A stretch of DNA of 64,000 bases from Akkermansiaceae bacterium (GTDB taxonomy: Bacteria; Verrucomicrobiota; Verrucomicrobiia; Verrucomicrobiales; Akkermansiaceae), in NCBI GenBank assembly GCA_030725745.1, contig JANRFH010000057.1, positions 69,037 through 133,036 on the forward strand, in the 5' to 3' direction. Below are positions 34,584 through 43,426 of this stretch, piece after piece. Within the stretch, counting starts at the first letter, position 1; each line of letters starts with the position of its first letter. The translations under genes and the position numbers were made by a program. The notes beneath the pieces were generated by a model. That model did not search any database and was not told where the DNA came from. It saw only the letters and a list, made by a program, of their open reading frames with translations.

Positions 34584-35975
34584 TCAGTAGGCTTTCCCCA
34601 GCGCAAGCGCGAGTGCGACACGGTTCTGGTAGCGGAGATTTTTCAGATTGATCAGGCTTTCTTCTGCTGCGAAGCGGCGGCGTTTCGTCTCCAACACATC
34701 GAGGATCTCTATCAGGCCTGAGTCAAAATTTCTCAAGCTCCGCTCCTCCGCACTCTTTGCAGCTTCCAGCGCACTCGCCGTCGCATCTTCCTGTTTTTTC
34801 AAATACTGCTCGGAGCCCAATGCATTCTCCACCTCGCGGAAGGCATTCAGCACCGTCGAGCGATAACTCGCCAGCGCCTGCTTTGCCCGCGCATTCGCCG
34901 CGCCAAGCTCAGCACGCCTACTACCGCCATCGATGATAGGTGCACTCAGCCCTGCTGCCACAGACCACACGGAAAAATTAGATTTCGCCAAATCTCTCAA
35001 CGCCGAAGATTGCTGACCACTACTGGCAGTGAGAGTAAAACTTGGAAACAGATCACGGTGGGCGACTTTCACATTCGAATCCGCCGCTAAAATCCGCGCA
35101 TACGCGGCATAGATATCAGGCCTGACCTCCAGCAAGGTCGAGGGGATGCCGGATGAAACGCTTTTCTTCAGGGAAGGCCATTCCGTAGCGCTTTTCCCTG
35201 CATCCGGGTAGCTTCCTGTTAGCGTCGCAAGCTGACGCGCCGCCTGATCCCGGTTGTCCTTCTGCGCATTAATAGCAGCCCGCGCGTTTTCCACATCCGT
35301 TTTGGCAAGGCTCACCTCACCGAAATCCGCCGTCCCCAGCTCAAAACGCCGATCTACCAGATCAAAAGTGCTCTGAAACGACTCCAATCGCCGCTGCGCC
35401 AAATCCTGCAATTTCTCTGCCGCCACAAGAGAAAAATACGCCTGCGCCGTCTGCGCGGCGATCGACTGGCTAGCCGCCGCGTAATCCGCATCTGCTGCTA
35501 GGTAGCTCGCCTCCGATGCCGCAACCCCCGCACGAATTCGCCCCCAGACATCCACCTCCCACTGGGCGTCCAGCGAAGCACCATATCTTTCGGTGATAAA
35601 CGAGCCCGCATTGAATCCCGCTCCAGAGGAATTGTTCTTCGACCGCGACCCACTGCCATTCGCAGTTAAAGACGGGAAAAGCCCCGCACGTGCGCTTCGA
35701 GTATTGAAGCCAGCCTCCTCCAGCCTCGCTGCAGCCTCCGCAAGATCGGGATTTTTCTCTTGTGACAGGCTAATCTGCTTCTTCAGATCGCCACTCCCGA
35801 AGACATCGCCAAGACTCCCAACAAGCTCCGGAACTGCTGCTTTCCCGCTATTATAATCCGATGGCACATCCAATCCATTGTTCCGGCCGGATGCTTTTGA
35901 ACCGGGAAGAGATGGGCATGCAACGAGGAACAAGCTCGCCCCAAAGGGAAGTATCAATGCAATCAGCCGTGCCAT
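34584..35975 (-). CDS. RND outer-membrane factor lipoprotein (NodT/TolC-like)
   Basis: A 463-residue outer-membrane channel lipoprotein: signal peptide and lipobox LFLVACPSLPG, then paired helical hairpin repeats such as NPDLAEAAARLEEA and SLAKTDVENARAAINAQ and the periplasmic VRPDIYAAYARILAADSNV block that mark the NodT family. The frame extends nine codons upstream, but ATG 35975 gives MARLIALILPFG, a proper lipoprotein start. It is the first gene of the OMF-adaptor-permease operon, 6 bases before the adaptor. Confidence 0.92.
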   Translation of the reverse strand: MARLIALILPFGASLFLVACPSLPGSKASGRNNGLDVPSDYNSGKAAVPELVGSLGDVFGSGDLKKQISLSQEKNPDLAEAAARLEEAGFNTRSARAGLFPSLTANGSGSRSKNNSSGAGFNAGSFITERYGASLDAQWEVDVWGRIRAGVAASEASYLAADADYAAASQSIAAQTAQAYFSLVAAEKLQDLAQRRLESFQSTFDLVDRRFELGTADFGEVSLAKTDVENARAAINAQKDNRDQAARQLATLTGSYPDAGKSATEWPSLKKSVSSGIPSTLLEVRPDIYAAYARILAADSNVKVAHRDLFPSFTLTASSGQQSSALRDLAKSNFSVWSVAAGLSAPIIDGGSRRAELGAANARAKQALASYRSTVLNAFREVENALGSEQYLKKQEDATASALEAAKSAEERSLRNFDSGLIEILDVLETKRRRFAAEESLINLKNLRYQNRVALALALGKAY

Positions 35976-36150
35976 AATTTCACTAATGAGTGGATGACTC
36001 ACCCGCCCTCCTTGGCGGCACCCTAAACGCAGATAAGCGTTTTCAAACGATTTTTTGGATAAAACCGCTCATCACCTGCGTAGAAATCTCCATTCGTATA
36101 CTTGCCAACCAGCGACCGAACCTGTAATCCATCTAAACCTTAAAAAACCA

Positions 36151-37770
36151 ATGACAAAAACAAACGCAATAGCACCGAACGCAAACCGGCTCCTATGGGC
36201 TGGATTCACCGCCATTCTCGCCGCCGGAGTTGGTTTCGGCGTCCGTGGAGGCATCTTCGCAAACTGGGCACAAGAGTTCAACTTCTCCGGCGTGCAGCTG
36301 GGAGCCATCGGCGGCGCCGGCTTCACCGGATTCTGCTTCGGAATCGTCATTGGCGGCGTTGTCGTCGATAAAATCGGATACGGAAAACTTGTTCTCGCGG
36401 CTTTCCTTTTCCACATCATCTCTGCTTTTGTCACCATCGGTGCCTCAGAAGGAATGGCCTCCGCCACAGCATACCAATTGCTTTTCTGGGGCACCTTCAT
36501 TTTCGCCCTCGCAAACGGAACCCTTGAAGCGGTCTCCAATCCCTTGGTTGCCACCCTTTATCCAGACAATCGCACCCACTACCTGAACATCCTCCACGCA
36601 TCGTGGCCGCTCGGAATGGTCTTCGGCGGACTCATCGGCTGGACTCTCGGCTCTGGCGACAACGCATGGGATTGGAGATGGCAGCTAGCCCTCTACATCG
36701 TGCCAACCATTGCCTACGGTATCATGTTCCTCGGCCAGAAATACCCGAAGTCGGAAGCTTCCGAAAAGGGACTGAAAATCGGCGAAATGTTCAAGGACGT
36801 CGGACTACTCAGCGGCGGTGTCGTCTGCTTCATGCTCTACCTTTTTACAAAGGGCACACTCGCACCGTTTTTCGATGAAGCTTCGAATGTCCCGACAATG
36901 ATCTCGGCTCTTTTCGCCGTCGTCCTACTCGGCATCATCGGAAACATTACGAAATTCAGCATCGGCCACTGGCTCCTCTTCGTCCTCTTCATCGCACACG
37001 CACTCATCGGCGCGGTGGAACTCGGCACCGACGGCTGGATCCAGAACATCACCGGAGCAATCCTCGATCCTACCCAAGGCAAAATCCTGTTCGTGATCAC
37101 ATCCCTTCTGATGTTTGGCCTCCGCTTCTGTGCACACTTCATCGAGAAAAAGGTCGGGCTCAACCCCATCGGACTTCTCCTTGTCTGCTCACTTCTCGCC
37201 GTCCTCGGCCTGAACTTCGTCGCAGCGGTCAATAGCTTTGGTGCAGCCGTCGGCGCACTCGCCGTCTACGCCGTAGGAAAAACCTTCTTCTGGCCAACGA
37301 TGCTAGCCATCGTTGGCGACCGCTTCCCTGCCACGGGCGCAGTCGCCATGAGCCTCATGGGTGGGGTCGGCATGATGTCCGCCGGACTCATCGGCTCCCC
37401 CGGTCTCGGCTACTTCAAGGATCGTCTCGCCGCAGAGGCTCTCCAAGAAAAGAGCCCTGCTCTTTATGAAGAATTCAAGAGCGATGGAGATTCAAGCAAG
37501 TTCCTTGCTTTTGAAGCAGTCCAACCAATCAATCCGCAAACACTCGAAGAGGCCAAAACAACCAAGAAAGCTGAGCGTTCAGAAGCTCAGCAAACCATCG
37601 TGGATGCAGATATCGAAGGAAACCGGGACACTCTCCGGGTCGACTCCTTCATCCCGGCGGCAATGGCGGTCATATTCCTGTTCCTTTTCCTCTATTTCCG
37701 GAAAATTGGCGGATATAAACCTTTGAGCATCGAAAAGTTGACCGGCGGAGTCCAAGGCCCCGTCGCATAA
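36151..37770 (+). CDS. Major facilitator superfamily transporter
   Basis: A 539-residue polytopic protein with about 12 helices in two halves. It starts [19 protein letters not shown] and [29 protein letters not shown], the MFS motif A region with Asp-Lys. Later blocks are [26 protein letters not shown] and [26 protein letters not shown]. This subfamily is common in Verrucomicrobia and Planctomycetes but its substrate is not known to me. A long soluble insert near residues 430-500 (Gln/Glu-rich) separates the last helices. A strong terminator follows. Confidence 0.88.
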   Translation: MTKTNAIAPNANRLLWAGFTAILAAGVGFGVRGGIFANWAQEFNFSGVQLGAIGGAGFTGFCFGIVIGGVVVDKIGYGKLVLAAFLFHIISAFVTIGASEGMASATAYQLLFWGTFIFALANGTLEAVSNPLVATLYPDNRTHYLNILHASWPLGMVFGGLIGWTLGSGDNAWDWRWQLALYIVPTIAYGIMFLGQKYPKSEASEKGLKIGEMFKDVGLLSGGVVCFMLYLFTKGTLAPFFDEASNVPTMISALFAVVLLGIIGNITKFSIGHWLLFVLFIAHALIGAVELGTDGWIQNITGAILDPTQGKILFVITSLLMFGLRFCAHFIEKKVGLNPIGLLLVCSLLAVLGLNFVAAVNSFGAAVGALAVYAVGKTFFWPTMLAIVGDRFPATGAVAMSLMGGVGMMSAGLIGSPGLGYFKDRLAAEALQEKSPALYEEFKSDGDSSKFLAFEAVQPINPQTLEEAKTTKKAERSEAQQTIVDADIEGNRDTLRVDSFIPAAMAVIFLFLFLYFRKIGGYKPLSIEKLTGGVQGPVA

Positions 37771-37782
37771 TACGAAGCCCTC

Positions 37783-37818
37783 AAGGCGCAGGCTCAGGCC
37801 TGCGCCTTTCCTTTTTCC
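37783..37818 (+). terminator. Rho-independent terminator of the MFS transporter gene
   Basis: A perfect 11-bp stem AAGGCGCAGGC / GCCTGCGCCTT with loop TCAG, followed by TCCTTTTTCC, 12 bases after the transporter stop. Confidence 0.92.
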
Positions 37819-37857
37819 CTTGCTCGAAAAGCTCTCCGGGGGCTGAATTGTGTGCGG

Positions 37858-38547
37858 ATGGCAAAAGGTCTTAAATCCCCCCCCCGCTCAGTGCGGCTCC
37901 CGGCTTTCGCAAGATGCATGGCCGTTCTTGTCCTGCTCTGCATTTTCTTAGGAAATGCTCCGGCATTTGGCGATGTAAAGGTGTCCATCGCAGACGGCTT
38001 CGACTTCCCAGTCGGCAAGCCCGATGCCGCCGGCTACTACAAAGCTCGCGGCCTTCGCCTACGCTCCCCCACTCACTTCGGAGAGGATTGGAACGGGCGC
38101 GGAGGTGGTAACACCGATCTACGCGATCCCATCTACTCCTGCGCAAACGGTGTCGTCACCTTTGCTCACAATGTTCGCCAAGGCTGGGGAAATGTCGTCC
38201 TCATCCGCCATGCCTACCGTGACCCTTCGGACGGTAAGGTAAAATACGTCGATTCTCTTTACGGACATCTCGACGCAATTCATGTAAAAGTCGGCCAGAA
38301 AGTGAAACGTGGCGATCAGATCGGAACCATGGGCACAAATTTCGGCATGTACCCCTGCCATCTCCACTTTGAGATTCGCTACAACCTCTCTACAGGCATG
38401 CAGCGCAACAGCGTCCCCTCCGACTACGCGAACTGGGCGGATCCCACACAGTTCATCAATAAATTCCGCCGCCTCAGCCGAGAGTGGCGCAGCGTCAGCG
38501 TCCCCACCGGCACCTACAAGGAATACCAAGGCTTCAAAGGCCTCTGA
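37858..38547 (+). CDS. Secreted M23-family metallopeptidase (LytM domain)
   Basis: A 229-residue protein with a signal peptide (LVLLCIFLGNAPAFG). The peptidase M23 domain shows the first zinc ligands in HFGEDWNG (His, Asp), a central IYSCANGVVTFAHN and GHLDAIHVKVGQKVKRGDQIGTMG, and HLHFEIRY with the HxH motif. It should cut peptidoglycan cross-links in the periplasm or outside. No binding domain is attached. A GTG two codons upstream (37852) is an alternative start. Both zinc motifs are complete. Confidence 0.92.
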   Translation: MAKGLKSPPRSVRLPAFARCMAVLVLLCIFLGNAPAFGDVKVSIADGFDFPVGKPDAAGYYKARGLRLRSPTHFGEDWNGRGGGNTDLRDPIYSCANGVVTFAHNVRQGWGNVVLIRHAYRDPSDGKVKYVDSLYGHLDAIHVKVGQKVKRGDQIGTMGTNFGMYPCHLHFEIRYNLSTGMQRNSVPSDYANWADPTQFINKFRRLSREWRSVSVPTGTYKEYQGFKGL

Positions 38548-38560
38548 TTCGCTTCGCTCG

Positions 38561-38665
38561 AAACTTTAAATCTTAAACTTTAAACCCTAAAGTTTAAGCC
38601 CGGTGCCGAGAGCACTCCGTCCAAACAAGTCTTCCTTGGAGTTTAAAGTTTAGAGTTTAAAGTTT
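38561..38665. repeat. Inverted pair of heptamer arrays
   Basis: On the minus strand 38598-38561 reads TTTAGGG TTTAAAG TTTAAGA TTTAAAG; on the plus strand 38641-38665 reads GTTTAAA GTTTAGA GTTTAAA GTTT. The two seven-base arrays face each other around a 42-base GC-richer centre. The second ends 5 bases before the ATG of the SNase-like gene. Confidence 0.75.
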
Positions 38666-38670
38666 CCTGC

Positions 38671-39396
38671 ATGCCACGCAAGAGCCGCTCCAAGTCCTCC
38701 TCCATCATCCCCATTCTCATCCTCTGCGCTGCAGTGGCAATCTGGGTTTATGATGCATACAGCCAAGGGAAACTCAGCCGCTTCTTCGATCCTATTGAAG
38801 CCCCTGCCGCGCCTACCACCACAGGAGCAGATAAACCCGCAAAGGAATCCACTTCCACCTCACCGCAGCGAATCGGTCGATACGATGTTTACCGTAGCTG
38901 CACCCTAGCCAGCGATCGTGGTAACGATGGTGATTCCTTCCGCGTGAAACTCCCCAACGGAAAAACCGAAATCATCCGCCTCTACTTCGTCGACACCCCG
39001 GAAAGTGCATTTAAGACCTATGGCGGAGGCCGTAACAACCACGACCGCATCGCCGAGCAAGCCCAAGACATGGGCGGTATCAACTCGCAAGAAGCCGTCG
39101 AAATCGGCAAAAAGGGCAAAGCATTTACCCTAGAGCATCTCGGGAAAACCCCCTTTACCATCTACACCGAGTGGGACAGCCCCTTCAACGACCAGCGCTA
39201 CCACGCCTTCGTCGAAATTTCCTACAACGGCAAACCTCGTTTCCTCCACGAGCTCCTCATTGAAAAAGGCTACGCCCGCATCCACACCAAAGGAGCACCC
39301 ATGCCCGACGGAACCTCAGAGCGAAAACAGGAAGACTACCTCTTTGACCTCCAGCGCACCGCAAAATCCAACAAAGCCGGTGCCTGGGCATTTTAA
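38671..39396 (+). CDS. Membrane-anchored staphylococcal-nuclease-like (SNase/TNase) protein
   Basis: 241 residues: a basic start, one transmembrane helix (IIPILILCAAVAIWVYDAY) and a Pro/Thr linker, then an SNase-like OB domain. Calcium/catalytic-loop residues are recognisable in GNDGDSFRVKLPNGKTEIIRLYFVDTPES, then EIGKKGKAFTLEHLG and the RYHAFVEI segment, ending with a C-terminal LIEKGYARIH. The usual Arg-Glu-Arg active site is only partly recognisable, so it may be a nuclease or a binding domain. Location is inner membrane, domain outside. The start lies 5 bases after a heptamer array. Confidence 0.85.
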   Translation: MPRKSRSKSSSIIPILILCAAVAIWVYDAYSQGKLSRFFDPIEAPAAPTTTGADKPAKESTSTSPQRIGRYDVYRSCTLASDRGNDGDSFRVKLPNGKTEIIRLYFVDTPESAFKTYGGGRNNHDRIAEQAQDMGGINSQEAVEIGKKGKAFTLEHLGKTPFTIYTEWDSPFNDQRYHAFVEISYNGKPRFLHELLIEKGYARIHTKGAPMPDGTSERKQEDYLFDLQRTAKSNKAGAWAF

Positions 39397-39401
39397 CCCA
39401 A

Positions 39402-39431
39402 TTGAAAATTGAATTTTGAAAGTTGAGATTT
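39402..39431 (+). repeat. Heptamer array containing the ArsC/Spx-like start codon
   Basis: TTGAAAA TTGAATT TTGAAAG TTGAGAT TT: four seven-base units of pattern TTGARRN. The third TTG (39416) is the only plausible start codon of the next gene. Confidence 0.75.
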
Positions 39432-39772
39432 ACACACTGAAAACCTGCGACTCCTGCCGTAAAGCCACCAAATGGCTCAAGGAAAACGACATCCCTTTCA
39501 CGGAAATCCCCATCCGCGAAACCCCGCCCTCGAAAGCGGAACTCACCCGTGCCATAAAAGCCACCGGAGACATCAAAAAACTCTTCAACACCTCCGGCCA
39601 GGACTACCGCTCCCTCAACTTAAAGGAGAAACTCCCCACACTCTCCGAAACCGAAGCCATCTCCCTCCTCGCCTCAAACGGCAATCTCATCAAACGGCCT
39701 TTTCTCATTTCGAAAGACTCCATCCTAGTGGGCTTCAAGGCCGACATCTGGGCTGACAGCTTCACCGTCTAA
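39416..39772 (+). CDS. ArsC/Spx/MgsR-family thioredoxin-fold protein
   Basis: A 118-residue protein: MKVEIYTLKTCDSCRKATKWLKEN with a CxxC (about residues 11-14), then IPIRETPPSKAEL, LFNTSGQDYRSLNL and a terminal IKRPFLISKDSILVGF containing the Arg-Pro turn. This is the YffB/Spx/arsenate-reductase-like family. The presence of CDSC resembles Spx/YffB-type proteins; arsenate reductase activity cannot be assumed. Translation must begin at a TTG inside the heptamer array, so the first five residues come from the repeat. Confidence 0.85.
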   Translation: MKVEIYTLKTCDSCRKATKWLKENDIPFTEIPIRETPPSKAELTRAIKATGDIKKLFNTSGQDYRSLNLKEKLPTLSETEAISLLASNGNLIKRPFLISKDSILVGFKADIWADSFTV

Positions 39773-39832
39773 TTCTCAGCCGCCCGCACAGCCTCACTTG
39801 TCAGCGGCACCAGATCTGCTCATGTTCCGCGC

Positions 39833-41263
39833 ATGTTCATGGATACACGCGCGCAAGCGAGGAGACTGCTCGGTTCATTCGAACGCGATGAGCGCAAAGG
39901 CATGGCTAAGACCGCCGCTTGCCTCCTTCTCGCTCTATCGGTCGTTTTCCTCCCAGGTCTTTTGGGAACCGATGTTTTCTCTGGCTTAGGTGAAGGAGGA
40001 AAAGCCGCGCTCGGCATCATGGTCTTCGCCGCAGCGCTCTGGGTCACTGAGGCCATGCCTGCATTCGCCGTTGCTCTACTGGTGATCGGATTACAAATCG
40101 CCATCCTCGGCAATCCCGGCGGCGTATGGGCTGCCGAAGGCGACACCAAGGCTTGGACGACTTTTGTGCAACCGTGGTCGTCACCCACCATGTGGCTCTT
40201 CCTCGGGGGCTTCGTCCTTGCCCATGCCTGCTCCAAGACACAGCTCGACAAATGGCTCGCCGGAATGGTGCTCGGGCGATTCGCCACCAGCCCGGCCAAG
40301 CTCGTCGCCAGCGTCATGGCCATCACCTTCGTTTTCAGCATGTTCATGTCGAATACCGCTACCGCCGCCATGATGATCGCAGTCACCGCACCCGTCCTTG
40401 CTGGACTGCCGAAGGACAGCCGCCTCGCGAAAGGCCTCGTCCTTGCCGTCGCCGCTGGGGCGAACCTCGGCGGTATCGGCACGATCATCGGCACACCGCC
40501 CAACGCCATCGCGGCGGGAGAACTGCAGGGCAGGGTGGATTTCGTAAAATGGATGATGATCGCGCTCCCCCCCGCCCTAATCTTGGCCACGGCGGTCTAT
40601 TTCCTCATCTGGCGCATCTACATCCACGGCAGCGGAGAGGAACCGAAAATCAACCTCGACTCCTCCGTGCAAAGTAACGCTCGCCTGAAACGCCATCGCA
40701 TCACCGTGATGATCGTCTTCACCATCACCGTGGCAATGTGGATGAGTGAGTCGCTCACGGGCATTTCATCACCCGTCGTTTCCTTCATCCCCATCGTTGC
40801 ACTCGCAGTCTCGGGCGTCATCGGGGCAAAGGACATGCGGGTGCTCCCATGGGATGTGCTACTGCTTCTGGCGGGCGGGCTTTCGCTCGGTGTCGGCGTG
40901 GAGGTGACTGGCCTGGCGGAGTGGTTCGCCTCACTCGTCCCAGGAAATCTTGGCATCGTTTCTATCGCCGTCGTCTTCAGCATACTCGGGCTTTTCCTCT
41001 CAAACCTGATGAGCAATACCGCCGCCGCCGCCTTGCTCATCCCCCTCGCCGCCAGCCTCACCGGGGATGCCGATTCCACGCTGGTCACCGTTTCCATCGC
41101 CATCAGTTGCTCGGCTGCCATGGCTTTGCCTATTTCCACACCGCCGAACGCCATTGCCCACGGCACAGAACGCCTTTCTTCTAAGGATTTCCTCATGCCC
41201 GGACTACTTGTAGCAGCGTGCATGGCTTTAGTGCTTCCGTGGCTAGCACTCGTCCTAAAATAG
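39833..41263 (+). CDS. Sodium-coupled dicarboxylate/anion symporter (DASS/SLC13 family)
   Basis: 476 residues with about 11-12 helices. Two SNT-type motifs are visible: FSMFMSNTATAAMMIAV in the first half and LSNLMSNTAAAALLIPLA in the second, plus GTIIGTPPNAIA and PISTPPNAIAHG in the paired hairpins; these are the substrate/sodium-binding sites of DASS transporters. Likely substrates are C4 dicarboxylates, sulfate or similar anions; this cannot be resolved. A soluble N-terminus (RAQARRLLGSFERDERKG) precedes the first helix. Confidence 0.92.
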   Translation: MFMDTRAQARRLLGSFERDERKGMAKTAACLLLALSVVFLPGLLGTDVFSGLGEGGKAALGIMVFAAALWVTEAMPAFAVALLVIGLQIAILGNPGGVWAAEGDTKAWTTFVQPWSSPTMWLFLGGFVLAHACSKTQLDKWLAGMVLGRFATSPAKLVASVMAITFVFSMFMSNTATAAMMIAVTAPVLAGLPKDSRLAKGLVLAVAAGANLGGIGTIIGTPPNAIAAGELQGRVDFVKWMMIALPPALILATAVYFLIWRIYIHGSGEEPKINLDSSVQSNARLKRHRITVMIVFTITVAMWMSESLTGISSPVVSFIPIVALAVSGVIGAKDMRVLPWDVLLLLAGGLSLGVGVEVTGLAEWFASLVPGNLGIVSIAVVFSILGLFLSNLMSNTAAAALLIPLAASLTGDADSTLVTVSIAISCSAAMALPISTPPNAIAHGTERLSSKDFLMPGLLVAACMALVLPWLALVLK

Positions 41264-41320
41264 GCTATTCTACCTGAAATAACGCTTCTCACTTATACCT
41301 TCATTTTCCACATTACCCGC

Positions 41321-42436
41321 ATGCCAATTTCCAATTTCGCCAACTCCTTCGTCTGTGACCTCGTAGCCTACGAACCAGGAAAACCCATCGAAGAAACCGC
41401 CCGTGAACTCGGGCTCGATCCGTCCAGCATCGTCAAGGTCGCCTCAAACGAAAACCCGCTCGGTCCCTCGCCCTTGGCGAAGAAAGCTATGCAAGAGGCC
41501 ATCGAATCCGCCCACATCTACCCAGACGGCGGCGGCTACAAACTCCGCTCCGCTATTGCGGAAAAAATAGGCTTCGGCATCGAGAACGTCGTGCTAGGAA
41601 ATGGCTCCAACGAGATCATCGAACTACTCTGCCATACCTTCCTCAACCGCGATGCCGAACTTATCGCAGCAAAGCACGCTTTCGTTGTTTACAAGCTCAT
41701 GGCCACGCTCTTCGGCGCGAAATACGTCGAGGTCGATGACCCGGATTTCATCCACGACCTCGATGCGATGGCGGATGCGATCACGGAAAACACCCGCCTC
41801 GTCTTCATCGCGAACCCGAACAACCCCACCGGCACCCAGGTCACTCAAGAGGCCATCGACCGTTTTGTGGATCGCCTTCCGGAGCACGCCATCGCCGTCT
41901 TCGACGAGGCTTATTTTGAATTCCTCGACACTCCACCCGATGTTCTCAAACACATCCGCGCCGGAAAAAATGTCATCGTTCTCCGCACATGTTCGAAAAT
42001 CCACGGCCTCGCCGCACTCCGCATCGGCTACGGCATCGCCCCTGAGTCACTTGCCAACCTTCTTCAGAAGGCGCGCCAGCCCTTCAATACGAACGCCATC
42101 GCGCAAGCAGGAGCGCTCGCAGCTCTCGATGATGACGATCACATCCAGAAAACCCGCGCCATCAACTCCGAAGGCCTCGTTTTCTATGAAAAAGCCTTTG
42201 CAGAACGCAGCCTGAAATTCGTCCCTTCCGTGGCCAATTTTATCCTCGTCGAAGTCGGCGATGGTGGCCTCGTCTTCAAGGAAATGCTCAAACAGGGCGT
42301 CATCGTCCGCGCCATGGGCGGATATAAACTCCCCGGCTGGGTTCGTATTTCCATCGGCACCCCGGCAGAAAACGCCCGCGCCCTCGAAGTCCTCGACGAC
42401 GTCCTCGCAAAAGCAGGCCTAGCGCCAGCAGTCTGA
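41321..42436 (+). CDS. hisC: Histidinol-phosphate aminotransferase
   Basis: A 371-residue class I/II PLP enzyme of histidine synthesis. It shows KVASNENPLGPSPLAKKA, FANPNNPTGT-type IANPNNPTGT, DEAYFEF and the PLP lysine in CSKIHGLAALRIGYG, followed by RQPFNTNAIAQAGALAALDD typical of HisC. The start ATG at 41321 gives MPISNFANSFVCDLVAYEPGKP. Other his genes are not in the window, so it is a stand-alone gene; a broader aromatic aminotransferase role is possible. It is followed 55 bases later by dapA. Confidence 0.93.
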   Translation: MPISNFANSFVCDLVAYEPGKPIEETARELGLDPSSIVKVASNENPLGPSPLAKKAMQEAIESAHIYPDGGGYKLRSAIAEKIGFGIENVVLGNGSNEIIELLCHTFLNRDAELIAAKHAFVVYKLMATLFGAKYVEVDDPDFIHDLDAMADAITENTRLVFIANPNNPTGTQVTQEAIDRFVDRLPEHAIAVFDEAYFEFLDTPPDVLKHIRAGKNVIVLRTCSKIHGLAALRIGYGIAPESLANLLQKARQPFNTNAIAQAGALAALDDDDHIQKTRAINSEGLVFYEKAFAERSLKFVPSVANFILVEVGDGGLVFKEMLKQGVIVRAMGGYKLPGWVRISIGTPAENARALEVLDDVLAKAGLAPAV

Positions 42437-42491
42437 TCCCGAGCACCTCTGCTGTTTACAATCGTCTCATTTCCTCCATTTTCCCCGCGTT

Positions 42492-43373
42492 ATGAATTTT
42501 ACCGGCACACACACAGCCCTCATCACCCCTTTCCGCGATGGCAAGGTCGATGCTGCGGCTTTCGAAGCCCTCATCGAGCGCCAGATCGCCGGTGGTATCA
42601 ACGGCATCGTGCCCGTCGGCACCACGGGTGAATCCCCCACCCTCGACAGCAACGAACACATCGAGGTCATCCGCCTCGCCGTGAAATTCGCTGCTGGCCG
42701 CTGCGAAGTCATCGCCGGCTCCGGAGCCAACGCCACCGCAGAGGCCATCGAACTCACCAAGGCCGCCGAGCAAGCGGGTGCCACCTCATCCCTGCAGGTC
42801 TGCCCGTATTACAACAAGCCATCCCAAGAAGGCCTCTACCTCCACTACAAGGCCATCGCAGATTCCACCGCCCTGCCCATCATGCTCTACAGCGTGCCAG
42901 GCCGCTCCACCGTGGAAATCGCTCCTGAAACCGCCGCCCGCCTCGCTGCGGATTGCAAAAACATCACCGCCATCAAGGAAGCAGGCGGATCCGTCGACCG
43001 CATCAACCAACTCGTCCAGGCACTCCCGGATGGCTTCGGCATCCTCAGCGGCGACGATCCACTCACTCTCCCGTTCATCGCAAGCGGTGCAAACGGCCTC
43101 GTCTCCGTCGCAGCGAACCTCATCCCCGATGTCATGTCGAAGCTCGTCAATCACTGCCTCGCCGGTGAATTCGCCGAAGCCCTAGCCATGCAAAAACAAT
43201 ACTACCCTCTCATGCGCGGCCTCATGTCGCTCGATGTAAACCCCGTCCCCATCAAGACCGCCGTCGCCCTCGCAGGCCATTGCACCGATGAGCTGCGCCT
43301 CCCCCTCGCCCCCATGGCCGAGGACAACCTCGATGCGCTTCGCACACTCCTCAAATCCTACAACCTTATTTAG
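42492..43373 (+). CDS. dapA: 4-hydroxy-tetrahydrodipicolinate synthase
   Basis: A 293-residue class I aldolase that condenses pyruvate with aspartate semialdehyde for lysine and diaminopimelate synthesis. It shows GTTGESPTL (pyruvate carboxylate binding), CPYYNKPSQEG, LYSVPGR (Tyr, with Ser in place of the common Asn) and the Schiff-base lysine in ITAIKEAGG. SGDDPLTLPFIASGA follows as usual. It is co-directional with hisC and the aminotransferase downstream; DAP is needed for the peptidoglycan of this Gram-negative envelope. Confidence 0.96.
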   Translation: MNFTGTHTALITPFRDGKVDAAAFEALIERQIAGGINGIVPVGTTGESPTLDSNEHIEVIRLAVKFAAGRCEVIAGSGANATAEAIELTKAAEQAGATSSLQVCPYYNKPSQEGLYLHYKAIADSTALPIMLYSVPGRSTVEIAPETAARLAADCKNITAIKEAGGSVDRINQLVQALPDGFGILSGDDPLTLPFIASGANGLVSVAANLIPDVMSKLVNHCLAGEFAEALAMQKQYYPLMRGLMSLDVNPVPIKTAVALAGHCTDELRLPLAPMAEDNLDALRTLLKSYNLI

Positions 43374-43385
43374 TAGCAACCCCAG

Positions 43386-43414
43386 CCTTCGCGCCTTCGC
43401 GTCTTAGCGGTTCA
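43386..43414 (-). repeat. Solo repeat related to the GxxExxY-element ends
   Basis: The minus strand reads TTGAACCGCTAAGACGCGAA followed by GGCGCGAAGG. It has the same AACCGC-then-ACGCGAA architecture as the arms at 27016, 33362 and 49355 but a different variant, and no partner arm is found nearby. It lies between dapA and the class V aminotransferase gene. Confidence 0.6.
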
Positions 43415-43426
43415 ACAATCCATCTT

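Noticed and set aside
36102-36130. Promoter TTGCCA-17-TAATCC before the MFS transporter gene
   Set aside because: The -10 box matches the consensus in only two of six positions, too weak to list.
38561-38665. Inverted AT-rich repeats resembling a CRISPR array or phage attachment site
   Set aside because: The period is 7 bases without unique spacers, no cas genes lie nearby, and there is no integrase or duplicated tRNA end; they fit the heptamer family.
39416-39772. Calling the thioredoxin-fold protein an arsenate reductase
   Set aside because: It has CxxC like Spx/YffB-type proteins, no ars genes are near, and activity cannot be told from sequence.
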